A stretch of 64,000 nt of DNA from JAWHQP01 sp032586195 (GTDB taxonomy: Bacteria; Pseudomonadota; Gammaproteobacteria; Enterobacterales; Pasteurellaceae), in assembly GCA_032586195.1 (NCBI GenBank), contig JAWHQP010000003.1, positions 124,001 through 188,000 on the forward strand. Direction: 5' to 3'. Shown here in pieces: positions 53,408 through 61,866 of the stretch (the stretch's first letter is position 1; each line of letters opens with the position of its first letter). The notes beneath the pieces are model-generated. The model saw only the letters and a program-made list of their open reading frames with translations. It was not told the DNA's origin and made no database searches. The translations under genes and the position numbers were made by a program.

Positions 53408-53920
53408 TTAAGCCTTTCGCCGTTGCGCCATTTTTTTGCCGATCGGACGCAGCGCCTCTGTGGGGATCAGTTCTTTTCCCATTTGAAACAGCGGCTCTTC
53501 CAGTGGAATATGCATATCATAGCCGCGGGTAAACGCAGTGATTAGCTCCAGTGAAATCTCGCCGCGCTGATCTGCCAGCAATTCTTCCAACTGAACACAT
53601 AGTTTCGCCCAGTTTTCATGTAAGGATTCATGCTGCCGTTCCAATGTTTCAATATCGGCCTGTGCTTGGGGAGCATATTTGAGCAGCAACGGGAAAAAAT
53701 CTTTTTCCTCGTCTTCATGGTGCAGCGGCGCGGCAACATTAAAATAAGTGATGATTTGCCGCACATCGTTTTTAACCGCCTGATTCACACCGTTTTTTTG
53801 TAAATATTCAGGCAGAATCCGTAATTGGCGGCAGAAACGTTTTACCCGCCCGTGGCAGGCGAACAGCATTTCAATCGGCTGTTCCCAGGTGGCGGATTCT
53901 TGCGGGGTTAAGTTAATCAA
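53408..53920 (-). CDS. Hemerythrin-like (HHE) protein
   Basis: 170-residue cytosolic helical protein with spaced histidines and acids typical of HHE cation-binding domains: CHGRVKRF near 23, LHHEDEEKDFF near 66, RQHESLH near 94 and DMHIPLEEP near 131. Likely binds a di-iron centre; possible roles are oxygen, NO or iron handling. It starts with TTG, has GGAGG nine bases upstream and overlaps the tgt stop (TTGA). Coupling to tgt is therefore likely. Confidence 0.8.
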   Translation of the reverse strand: MINLTPQESATWEQPIEMLFACHGRVKRFCRQLRILPEYLQKNGVNQAVKNDVRQIITYFNVAAPLHHEDEEKDFFPLLLKYAPQAQADIETLERQHESLHENWAKLCVQLEELLADQRGEISLELITAFTRGYDMHIPLEEPLFQMGKELIPTEALRPIGKKMAQRRKA

Positions 53921-55077
53921 GCCGGTTTTCCTCCGTCGCGGTGTTGACCTAATGATGGCACGGGTTTGCCTATTTTGCTGTAGAATTCCTGCACAAAGGC
54001 TTCAAAACGCTGTTCTTCAATGGCTTGGCGGATTTGTCCCATCAAGCGTTGATAGTAACGCAGATTGTGGATGGTGTTCAATCTGGCACCTAAAATTTCG
54101 CCGCATTTATCCAAATGATAGAGATAGGATTTGGTGTAATGCTTACAGGTGTAGCAATCACATTCGGGATCAAGTACGCCGGTATCATCGCGGTATTTCG
54201 CATTGCGGATCTTGACAATGCCGTTGCTGACGAACAGATGTCCGTTGCGGGCGTTGCGGGTCGGCATTACGCAGTCGAACATATCGATACCGCGGCGCAC
54301 GCCTTCCACCAAATCCTCAGGTTTGCCTACGCCCATTAAATAACGCGGTTTGTCCGACGGAATTTGTGGTGTAATGAATTCTAAAATGTGGTGCATTTCT
54401 TCTTTCGGTTCGCCCACCGCCAAGCCGCCCACCGCGTAGCCGTCAAAGCCGATATTCACCAGCCCTTCAACGGAAATTTTACGTAATTCCTCATAGGTAC
54501 CGCCTTGAATAATGCCGAACAAAGCATTTTTATTGCCCAGCTCGTCAAAGCGATCACGCGAGCGTTTCGCCCAGCGCAAGGATAATTCCATGGATTGCTT
54601 GGTATAATCGAACGTCGCCGGATAAGGGGTGCATTCGTCAAAAATCATTACAATATCGGAACCGAGATCATATTGAATTTCCATAGATTTTTCCGGCGAG
54701 AGAAAAATGCGTTCACCGTTAATCGGATTTTGGAATTTCACCCCTTCTTCGCTGATTTTGCGTAATTTACCGAGGCTGAATACCTGAAAGCCGCCGCTGT
54801 CGGTGAGAATCGGGCGGTGCCATTGCATAAAGTCATGCAGATCGCCATGCTTGCGCATCACTTCCTGTCCGGGACGCAGCCATAAATGAAAGGTGTTGCC
54901 CAGCAAAATTTCCGCGCCCGTGGCCCGCACTTCTTCGGGGGTCATGCCTTTTACCGTGCCGTAGGTCCCCACCGGCATAAAGGCGGGGGTTTGCACGCTG
55001 AATTCACCTTGCGAACGGGAAAAGATCATCCGTCCGCGACGGGCGGAGCCGTCGGTGGTTTGTAATTCAAATTTCAT
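53917..55077 (-). CDS. tgt: Tgt, queuine tRNA-ribosyltransferase
   Basis: Exchanges guanine-34 of GUN-anticodon tRNAs for preQ1 in queuosine synthesis. I start at the ATG giving MKFELQTTDGSARRGRM, matching the family; the upstream part of the frame has no likeness. Motifs: TDSGGFQVFSL with the catalytic Asp, MPTRNARNGHLF, and the zinc site CDCYTCKHY with a later His. It is 386 residues. A coupled hemerythrin-like gene follows. Confidence 0.96.
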   Translation of the reverse strand: MKFELQTTDGSARRGRMIFSRSQGEFSVQTPAFMPVGTYGTVKGMTPEEVRATGAEILLGNTFHLWLRPGQEVMRKHGDLHDFMQWHRPILTDSGGFQVFSLGKLRKISEEGVKFQNPINGERIFLSPEKSMEIQYDLGSDIVMIFDECTPYPATFDYTKQSMELSLRWAKRSRDRFDELGNKNALFGIIQGGTYEELRKISVEGLVNIGFDGYAVGGLAVGEPKEEMHHILEFITPQIPSDKPRYLMGVGKPEDLVEGVRRGIDMFDCVMPTRNARNGHLFVSNGIVKIRNAKYRDDTGVLDPECDCYTCKHYTKSYLYHLDKCGEILGARLNTIHNLRYYQRLMGQIRQAIEEQRFEAFVQEFYSKIGKPVPSLGQHRDGGKPA

Positions 55078-55156
55078 CCGGTTTCCTTTTGCAACGAATA
55101 AACAGTTCGAAGATAAAGGCGGCATTGTAGCATAAGTTTTGCTGATGGCGGAATGA

Positions 55157-55927
55157 CTATTTAGCTAGGGCGGTTTTGTCCGTCAAGAGAGAAATTTTTT
55201 CGGCAATGGTTTCCGGTATTGCCGCCAACACGCTGTCCGCCACCGCCTGCAATGGAGCGAAATTACCGACACAGATCGCGTGTTTGGCATGGTTTAACAG
55301 TTCAATATCATTCATATCATTACCGAAAGCGATATAAGGTTGTGAGCCGATGAGTTTGTTTAGCGTCGTATATTTATTGATGTGCTTTGCCGTAATATCA
55401 ATATTATATAAACCGTTAGAATTACTATGTTCAATAAGATTGATATTTAACCGCGGCAGATTTTCCCGCAGAAAGCGGTAATGAGGTTCAGTTAAATTGA
55501 GCAGGATGAGTTTTATCGGCTGCCGAATGGCGGATAAGGGACGATTTTCCGCCAGCCTCGCGGCATCAATTTTATGTTCGATGTCATGTGGCCGGCGGAT
55601 GCGTTTGCTGTAATGCCAGATATCGTCCGCCAGATAATCCAAATCAAGTTGCTCAATCCATTGCTTTAACTGAGAAAAATCTGCCGGACTGAGATAGTTC
55701 CGTGCGGTGATTTGTTGTTCTGCCCGTGTAATTGAACCGTTTCCTCCGATCAATATCGCTGTGTTCAACCGGTCGTCAAGCCGCGGTAGTAGATCACGAA
55801 TCGGACGGGCGGAAGCAAAAATAAGCTGATGTTTTTGCTGTAATCGGAGCAAAGCCGTTTTGATGACAGCGGGAATCCGCACGCCGTCAAAACAAATCGT
55901 ACCGTCTAAATCAAATACAAAGATCAT
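55157..55927 (-). CDS. HAD-superfamily (Cof-like, type IIB) phosphatase
   Basis: 256 residues. Nucleophile motif FDLDGTICFDG (5-15), motif II as FASARP near 37, a long C2 cap, and the metal motif FGNDMNDIELL near 210. It resembles sugar-phosphate or flavin-nucleotide phosphatases; the substrate is not readable. Its ATG shares one base with the queA stop, so the two genes are co-translated, although a link to queuosine is only an inference. Confidence 0.85.
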   Translation of the reverse strand: MIFVFDLDGTICFDGVRIPAVIKTALLRLQQKHQLIFASARPIRDLLPRLDDRLNTAILIGGNGSITRAEQQITARNYLSPADFSQLKQWIEQLDLDYLADDIWHYSKRIRRPHDIEHKIDAARLAENRPLSAIRQPIKLILLNLTEPHYRFLRENLPRLNINLIEHSNSNGLYNIDITAKHINKYTTLNKLIGSQPYIAFGNDMNDIELLNHAKHAICVGNFAPLQAVADSVLAAIPETIAEKISLLTDKTALAK

Positions 55928-57018
55928 TATGCTAATTCTTTCGCGCGAGGATTTTTTGTGATAAACATCGCATCGCCATAACTGAAAAAACGATAGCGGT
56001 TCAGCACCGCACTTTGATAGGCCCGCATGGTGTTTTCATAACCTGCAAAGGCGCAAACCAACATAATCAGCGTGCTTTCAGGCAGGTGAAAATTGGTGAT
56101 AAGGCAATCCACCACACGGAATTTTTTGCCGGGATAGATAAATATGGAGGTATCGGAGAAATACGGCTCAATAAGCCGCGCCGAGCCTTTCTGTTCCGCC
56201 GCCAATGCCGAGCTTTCAATAGAGCGCACGGAAGTGGTTCCCACCGCTATTACGCGTTTACCCGCCGCCTTGGTGGCGAGAATGGCGTCCGTTACGGTTT
56301 GCGGAACCTCCGCATATTCGGCGTGCATATGATGTTCTTCGATATTTTCTACTCGCACGGGCTGGAAGGTGCCGGCCCCGACATGTAATGTCACGAATGC
56401 AAAGTTTACCCCTTTGGCTTTGAGTTTTTCCAGCAAATCATTATCAAAATGTAACCCCGCTGTCGGCGCGGCAACCGCGCCCGGCACTTTGCCGTACACG
56501 GTTTGATAACGTTCCTGATCGGCCTCTTCGTCGGGGCGATCGATATAAGGCGGCAGCGGCATATGCCCGATTTGCTGTAGCAGATCTAAAAGTGCGGTAT
56601 CGTTTTTTTGAGTTTTTACTTCAAACAACGCGCCTTGGCGACCGACCATAATGGCTTTTACTCCTTTGCCTTCGCCTAATTTATCTTCACCGAGAATGAG
56701 TTCGCTGCCTTGTTTCGGCGCTTTGGAAGAACGGATATGAGCAAGAAAATGTTTATCGTCCAATACCCGCTCCACCAATACTTCAATCTTACCGCCCGTT
56801 GCTTTGCGTCCGAACATTCGGGCCGGGATTACACGGGTATCATTAAAAACCAGTAAATCGCCTTCATTGATAAGATCCAATATATCGGGAAAATGTCCGT
56901 GAGTAAGCTCGCCTGTCTCACCGTTTAACCGAAGCAGACGGCTGGCGGTACGATTGGGTGTAGGGTAGCGAGCGATAAGCTCATGGGGCAGATCAAAATG
57001 AAAATCGGAAACACGCAT
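55927..57018 (-). CDS. queA: QueA, S-adenosylmethionine:tRNA ribosyltransferase-isomerase
   Basis: Transfers the ribosyl part of SAM to preQ1-34 in tRNA to give epoxyqueuosine. I start at the ATG giving MRVSDFHFDLPHELIA; upstream codons have no family likeness. Motifs: FNDTRVIPARMFG, GAVAAPTAGLHFD and THVGAGTFQPVR-like TLHVGAGTFQPVR. It is 363 residues. Two USS lie inside (56006 and 56590); the latter encodes KTQKNDTALLDL in a surface-type segment. Confidence 0.96.
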   Translation of the reverse strand: MRVSDFHFDLPHELIARYPTPNRTASRLLRLNGETGELTHGHFPDILDLINEGDLLVFNDTRVIPARMFGRKATGGKIEVLVERVLDDKHFLAHIRSSKAPKQGSELILGEDKLGEGKGVKAIMVGRQGALFEVKTQKNDTALLDLLQQIGHMPLPPYIDRPDEEADQERYQTVYGKVPGAVAAPTAGLHFDNDLLEKLKAKGVNFAFVTLHVGAGTFQPVRVENIEEHHMHAEYAEVPQTVTDAILATKAAGKRVIAVGTTSVRSIESSALAAEQKGSARLIEPYFSDTSIFIYPGKKFRVVDCLITNFHLPESTLIMLVCAFAGYENTMRAYQSAVLNRYRFFSYGDAMFITKNPRAKELA

Positions 57019-57143
57019 AGTTTTTATAAATAAAGAAAAAAATCGAGGGCGTAGTGTATCACCGAATAGGGTAAATTTCTTTCTTTTTATAGTATTTTTC
57101 GTTAGAATCCGAGCACTATTCAAGGCAAAAAACGGCACATATT

Positions 57144-57587
57144 ATGGTTAAACAGGCAAAATTCTATGTTATCGAACAGGCTCAGCCCGCAGGCGAATTA
57201 TCGGCGGTAGAAATATTGGCCTGTGATTTGGCCGCGCAGGCATGGCGGCTCGGTAAACGCATTTTGATTGCTTGCGAAACGGAACAACAGGCGTTCAATC
57301 TGGACGAAGCCCTATGGCAGCGTGATGCGGAACAGTTTGTGCCGCATAATCTTTCCGGTGAAGCCACCAATTACGCCACCCCGATTGAAATTTCATGGAT
57401 TGGCAAACGCAATGCCCAACGCCGGGATTTGCTGATTTCTCTGCAACATAATGTTCCCGATTTTGCTCAAAGCTTTACCCAAGTGATTGATTTCGTCCCA
57501 TCAAACGAACAGGAAAAAGCGATTGCCCGCGAGCGTTACAAAGCTTACCGCCAGATGGGATTTGAAATGGAAACGGAGAAGGTATAG
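57144..57587 (+). CDS. holC: HolC, DNA polymerase III chi subunit
   Basis: Chi subunit of the clamp-loader assembly; binds SSB and psi. The 147-residue length equals E. coli chi. Conserved blocks: GKRILIACETEQQAFNLDEALW, FVPHNLSGE, RRDLLISL, and the C-terminal RERYKAYRQMGF. It is divergent from queA across 125 bases. In many gammaproteobacteria valS follows holC; here a haem-uptake type locus follows instead. Confidence 0.94.
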   Translation: MVKQAKFYVIEQAQPAGELSAVEILACDLAAQAWRLGKRILIACETEQQAFNLDEALWQRDAEQFVPHNLSGEATNYATPIEISWIGKRNAQRRDLLISLQHNVPDFAQSFTQVIDFVPSNEQEKAIARERYKAYRQMGFEMETEKV

Positions 57588-57601
57588 CCGTAATAGTTGT
57601 C

Positions 57602-57727
57602 CGGCTTTATTAAAAATAACTTAACATCATGAGTTATATTGTATTTTTTATAACGATAACTTATCTCTTTTTCTTTTCCTCTCTTCTTATGATTGCTTAA
57701 AAAATAAACGGATGTTTAATAAAGCCG
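57602..57727. repeat. 13-bp inverted repeats 100 bases apart after holC
   Basis: CGGCTTTATTAAA (57602-57614) and TTTAATAAAGCCG (57715-57727) are perfect inverted copies flanking an AT-rich segment without a reading frame. No flanking direct duplication is seen. Possible remnant of a small mobile element or a long-range RNA pairing. Confidence 0.55.
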
Positions 57728-57735
57728 AATAAAAA

Positions 57736-57751
57736 TGTGATGCAGATCACA
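57736..57751. promoter_or_regulatory. CRP site upstream of the TonB-dependent receptor
   Basis: TGTGATGCAGATCACA has both CRP half-sites (TGTGA-6-TCACA) perfect. It lies about 115 bases upstream of the receptor start, a place suited to activation. Confidence 0.8.
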
Positions 57752-57823
57752 GTTTTGAAACTTTCTTGCCTTTCTTATTGAACTAAAAGTCATTGCTCAT
57801 TAATCTTTAGCTCCCACCTAAAC

Positions 57824-57842
57824 AATAATCATTATCATTTTA
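57824..57842. promoter_or_regulatory. Fur box upstream of the TonB-dependent receptor
   Basis: AATAATCATTATCATTTTA matches the 19-bp Fur consensus at 14 of 19 positions and contains ATCATTATCATT. It is 24 bases before the receptor ATG, likely over the transcription start, as expected for iron repression. Confidence 0.8.
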
Positions 57843-57866
57843 ATTTAATGCTTAAAAGGAACTAAT

Positions 57867-60860
57867 ATGAAAAGTAAGGATATTTACCAAAATCTGTTAT
57901 TGGGCACATATGGTGTTATTTTTGTTTCCACTCTTCATGCCGAAAATCTTGATCAACTCGACACTATCACGATAAATTCAAAGGCCGAACAAAGGGATGA
58001 GCAGGGTAAGGACGAGGTTTATCAACGCAACATTACCAATATGTATGCGGATAAAGAGACTGTTGAACGTTACAAGGGAGCAGCTCCGGCGGATTTGTTT
58101 AAAGGCTTTAACGGCGTGTATAGCGGTGACGCGCGTAATAGCGGGGCGGTTGACCCGAATATTCGCGGCGTGCAGGGACAAGGGCGCATTCCCGTTACGG
58201 TTGACGGCACCGAGCAGGCGTTGACCACATGGCGCGGCTACAACGGGGCTAATAACCGTAATTATCTGGATCCGAATTTAATCAGCAATATCACGGTTGA
58301 AAAAGGGGCCGACTTGGCTTCCGGCAATAATTCCGGCATTGGCGGTGCGGTAAAAATGCAGACCATTGATGTTGATGATATTCTCAAGCCCGGGCAACGT
58401 GTAGGCGCGGAATTAAAACTGGAAACCAGTAATAATTCGGTGAAAGAACGCATTCCCGATTTCAAATGGGGACAGGATTATCGCGTGGTGGGCGACGGAA
58501 CACCCGGGGATTTCTCACCTGTCACATTGATTAAGCCGAATACAAAAGGTAAGTATTTCAAAGACAATGCTATACGTTTGGCGGTGGGGCTGCGGGAAGA
58601 AAAATTTGATTTACTTGCGGCATACAGTTATCGCAGTAAAGGCAATTATTTAGCCGGAAAAGGCGGGGCACATAAATACGAAGGCGAAATTGATCAAAAA
58701 TCCGGTCGTGAGTTGAAGCAGATCGAACCGAATTTACCTTTTGCCGCCTCCATTTATCGACCGCATACCGAAGTGCCGAATACGTCAATCGCGATGGAAT
58801 CCTATTTACTCAAAAATACCTTGCGTTTAACCGATAAGCAAACCCTAAAAATGGGTTATCGCCATAGCAAAATTACCTATGGCGAGATTATGCCGTCACG
58901 CCTTGATTTTAAAGCGTTCCATGGCTTTGTGCCGCAATGGCCGCTGGCGACAGTCAAGCAACAGGCGTTTAATCTGGATTATGCCTATAACCCCGATAAC
59001 CCTTGGATTAATTTAAAAGCGGGAGCATGGTACACCCGTACCGTGAGCGATACCAATACTTCCGGCGGCAACCCTCGTGAAGCTAACTCGATGGATGTGG
59101 ATTGGACTTTGGCAACCAGCGATTGTGTTACGGTAAACCCGAACCCGAGTTCGCCGCATGATTACTTTTTAATTGACCACGAATGTTTAAGACGATACGG
59201 CGATCCTTTAATCAAAAAGAATCCAAATGTTAATGGTAAATATAGTTATGTCAATGCGGCTCAGGTGAATGCTTACAATACCCGTCGTGGTTTTAATCTA
59301 AGCAATACCATGAATTTAACCGATAAGCTGGATTTAACCCTATCCAGTGCCTTTCAGAAAGAACGGTTGACCAGCAGTCATTTCAATGCCACGCCGAACC
59401 CAAGCAGTACCTATGAAAGCCCGCCGCGCGCCGGTCGCCGTCAGGAATGGGATATCGCCTTTAATTTCAATTATCGCCCGACGGACTGGCTGATATTAAC
59501 CGCCGGTGCGCGTTATAACGAATATTGGTCCTTTGATGATTATCTAGATCATCTGGTAAAAACCGGCGGACTTTATGGTCTTTATAGCCAATCAGTGGAG
59601 GCGGGGCAATCGATCAGATATAAAGAAGCGATGACCAAACAAGAGTGGGAGCGTTACACAAATGCCTTTAATCGTTGGCTGGATTTATTTGGTTGTTTAG
59701 ATCAGCCTGAATGCGAAAAGGAGCAAGAACATCAGGAAGAAATATGGAGAAATATTCAAGGTGAAGCAAAGAGTATCACGGACGGTTATCGTTATTATGA
59801 CGGATTGCGTATTAATTATCGTTCGGATGGTCGTTTACATCGTGAAGATAACCCGTTTTATAACGGCACATTGAAAAATGAAAAAGTAAGAGACCCTATT
59901 ACGGGAGAAATGGTCAATAAATATCAACAAGATGGCTATGCCGGTACTTTTTATGAAAAACTAAAAGAAAGTGAAAAATTAACTAAAGTTGAGAAAAAAC
60001 GCGGACATGCCTTTTCACCCGCCTTTTCCGCCACGGCATTTTTAACCGATAATTCCCGGGTTTATGTGCGCTATGTGCAATATGCCCGTATGCCGAGTAT
60101 TTTTGAAGATACGATCGGGTTTTCCGCCAGTGCCAACAGCGCGACACGTTTTAAAAATGCCAGTTTAAAACCGGAAAAAGCACGTAATATTGAAGTGGGC
60201 TATGTATATGATTTCAGCCATTACTTTAACAATCCTACCAAAGCGGATATTAAACTCAGCTATTATCATAATGAAACCAAAAATGTAATCGATCGTGATG
60301 TGAACTTTAAATTTGTGCAGTTGGATAAGCGCAAGTTATCCGGCGTTGAATTGCAGGCACGTTATGATAACGGTGATTTCTTCGCCGATTTAGGCATTGA
60401 ATACCGCCTTAAAAATAAAGTGTGCGATGCCAACACGGCAGTGGAGCTTGATCCAGTGCAGTTACGAGTGCCGCACTGTATTACCGGTGGTTTTGCCTGG
60501 GGCTATTTACGCACCCAGCTGCAGCCGAAATATTCTATCAGCTCTAACTTAGGCGCCCGTTTCTTTGAGCGAAAACTGGAAATCGGCACTCGCTGGCTCT
60601 ATCACAGCAAGGCGAAAAACAAAGACGAAGACCGATTATGGGAACAAAAAGTGTTAGACGGCGGCATTTGGAATCGCCCGATGTCATGGCAGCCGGTATT
60701 AACCCTGGACGCTTATATTCAATACCAGTTCTCACCGAATTTAACTATGGAATTCACGGGCACTAATTTAACGGATCGCTATTATCTGGATCCGATGACA
60801 CGCTCGATGATTCCGGCGCCGGGCAGAACCTTTAAACTGGGACTGACGGCAAGATTTTAG
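57867..60860 (+). CDS. TonB-dependent outer-membrane receptor, probable haem/hemophore receptor (HphR-like)
   Basis: 997 residues: signal peptide (about 1-25, ending LHA), TonB-box-like LDTITI (31-36), plug domain with NIRGVQGQGRIPVTVDGTEQA (near 97-117, split here for length by VDG), then a 22-strand type barrel ending FKLGLTARF. The receptor is large. A helical, charged, cysteine-containing region (residues about 585-705) looks like an oversized extracellular loop. Gene order with a Slam substrate and Slam argues that it takes ligand from the secreted protein next door. Haem as ligand is inferred from the hemophilin-like neighbour. Confidence 0.85.
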   Translation: MKSKDIYQNLLLGTYGVIFVSTLHAENLDQLDTITINSKAEQRDEQGKDEVYQRNITNMYADKETVERYKGAAPADLFKGFNGVYSGDARNSGAVDPNIRGVQGQGRIPVTVDGTEQALTTWRGYNGANNRNYLDPNLISNITVEKGADLASGNNSGIGGAVKMQTIDVDDILKPGQRVGAELKLETSNNSVKERIPDFKWGQDYRVVGDGTPGDFSPVTLIKPNTKGKYFKDNAIRLAVGLREEKFDLLAAYSYRSKGNYLAGKGGAHKYEGEIDQKSGRELKQIEPNLPFAASIYRPHTEVPNTSIAMESYLLKNTLRLTDKQTLKMGYRHSKITYGEIMPSRLDFKAFHGFVPQWPLATVKQQAFNLDYAYNPDNPWINLKAGAWYTRTVSDTNTSGGNPREANSMDVDWTLATSDCVTVNPNPSSPHDYFLIDHECLRRYGDPLIKKNPNVNGKYSYVNAAQVNAYNTRRGFNLSNTMNLTDKLDLTLSSAFQKERLTSSHFNATPNPSSTYESPPRAGRRQEWDIAFNFNYRPTDWLILTAGARYNEYWSFDDYLDHLVKTGGLYGLYSQSVEAGQSIRYKEAMTKQEWERYTNAFNRWLDLFGCLDQPECEKEQEHQEEIWRNIQGEAKSITDGYRYYDGLRINYRSDGRLHREDNPFYNGTLKNEKVRDPITGEMVNKYQQDGYAGTFYEKLKESEKLTKVEKKRGHAFSPAFSATAFLTDNSRVYVRYVQYARMPSIFEDTIGFSASANSATRFKNASLKPEKARNIEVGYVYDFSHYFNNPTKADIKLSYYHNETKNVIDRDVNFKFVQLDKRKLSGVELQARYDNGDFFADLGIEYRLKNKVCDANTAVELDPVQLRVPHCITGGFAWGYLRTQLQPKYSISSNLGARFFERKLEIGTRWLYHSKAKNKDEDRLWEQKVLDGGIWNRPMSWQPVLTLDAYIQYQFSPNLTMEFTGTNLTDRYYLDPMTRSMIPAPGRTFKLGLTARF

Positions 60861-60880
60861 ATGTTCGGATCCGAATATCT
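60859..60880. repeat. 22-bp palindrome at the receptor stop codon
   Basis: AGATGTTCGGATCCGAATATCT begins within the TAG stop and is fully self-complementary with one G-T pair. It would make a hairpin at the 3' end of the receptor message. Confidence 0.65.
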
Positions 60881-60887
60881 AAAAAGT

Positions 60888-60930
60888 AAGGCAATAAAAC
60901 CTTGCGACCAAACAACCGTTTTATTGCCTT
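60888..60930 (+). terminator. Intercistronic hairpin between receptor and hemophilin-like gene
   Basis: Perfect 13-bp stem AAGGCAATAAAAC with GTTTTATTGCCTT, loop of 17. No T-run follows, so it is more likely a processing or stability element than a full terminator. Confidence 0.6.
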
Positions 60931-61014
60931 AGGCACCATACAGAATTTTGCTGTTGCAAACATGTATGGATATTAACCATGGGAATAATCCCACAGAAAA
61001 TAAGGAAATTGTAT

Positions 61015-61809
61015 ATGAAAAAATCTATTTTAGCTACCGCACTTATAGCGGCTTTTGCTGTGGCGTCTTATGCAAACGCAGCTGTAACATCAGGTGTTTC
61101 TAATGATAAGACAGTATTAAAATTACCCAAAGATGGTTCTACTGCACATAACGGATGGTTTCACAAAGATAAAGGCGGACTACCGGGTGTAGAAATTAAA
61201 GGTATAACGAAGAAAGTCACCAGCTTCGATTCTTTAACTAAAATCACCAAAAATACACAATGGCTAAAAGCCTTTGGTGGTGTGGATAAAAACGATGTGG
61301 TCGTTCTGAAAATGAACAATATGCCGAAATGGGTACCGGGTTTTCATAACCAGTTAGGTAATTTCGCCTTTAAAAAAGTCGGTTCGGAAGAACTATACTT
61401 TGGTGAATGGCTGGCAAGAGATGCGGATCTGAATAAAGATCGCGTGGTGTATTACGCGGGCAATAATAGAACCGAAGCTATGCCGACCGGCGGCACGGCG
61501 GTTTATGATGTTACCGGTATTAATAAAAATACCGAGTTAGATAAAGAGGTGCTAAAAGGTCAGTTTACGGCTGATTTTGGTAAAAATAGCCTAAACGGTA
61601 CAATCAGCAAAACGGGTTTAACTCTTGATGTTAATGCTAAAATTAACAAAACAGATGCCAGTTTTGCTGGTAAGGCAACCGCTAATAAAACGGTTAATGG
61701 TATGACCAAAGGTCATTTCTTCGGCAAAGATGCTTCCGCTTTAGCCGGTTATGCTAAATTTAATGGCAATAATCAATATGACACTGCATTCGGCGGTACG
61801 AAAAAATAA
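61015..61809 (+). CDS. Secreted hemophilin-like protein, Slam substrate (HphA-like)
   Basis: 264 residues, starting at the ATG (MKKSILATAL) with TAAGGA upstream. A Sec signal peptide (1-22, ending ANA) has no lipobox, so the protein should be released rather than lipid-anchored. The mature N-terminal part (about 23-165) is a compact domain. The C-terminal part (about 170-264) shows repeated G-[TQ]-[IF]-x-x-x strands and ends GHFFGKDASALAGYAKF ... AFGGTKK, the small barrel typical of Slam-exported proteins such as TbpB, HpuA and hemophilin. Position between a TonB receptor and Slam fits a hemophore. Haem binding is not shown by the sequence alone. Confidence 0.78.
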   Translation: MKKSILATALIAAFAVASYANAAVTSGVSNDKTVLKLPKDGSTAHNGWFHKDKGGLPGVEIKGITKKVTSFDSLTKITKNTQWLKAFGGVDKNDVVVLKMNNMPKWVPGFHNQLGNFAFKKVGSEELYFGEWLARDADLNKDRVVYYAGNNRTEAMPTGGTAVYDVTGINKNTELDKEVLKGQFTADFGKNSLNGTISKTGLTLDVNAKINKTDASFAGKATANKTVNGMTKGHFFGKDASALAGYAKFNGNNQYDTAFGGTKK

Positions 61810-61820
61810 TGCCTAATATT

Positions 61821-61850
61821 AAGGGGAGTTCGCTCCCCTTTTGATTTTTA
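61821..61850 (+). terminator. Terminator/attenuator between the hemophilin-like gene and Slam
   Basis: 8-bp stem AAGGGGAG with CTCCCCTT closed by a TTCG tetraloop, then TTTGATTTTT. It is 11 bases after the stop. It would let the substrate be made in excess over the exporter. Confidence 0.82.
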
Positions 61851-61866
61851 CTTGATACGGATTGTT

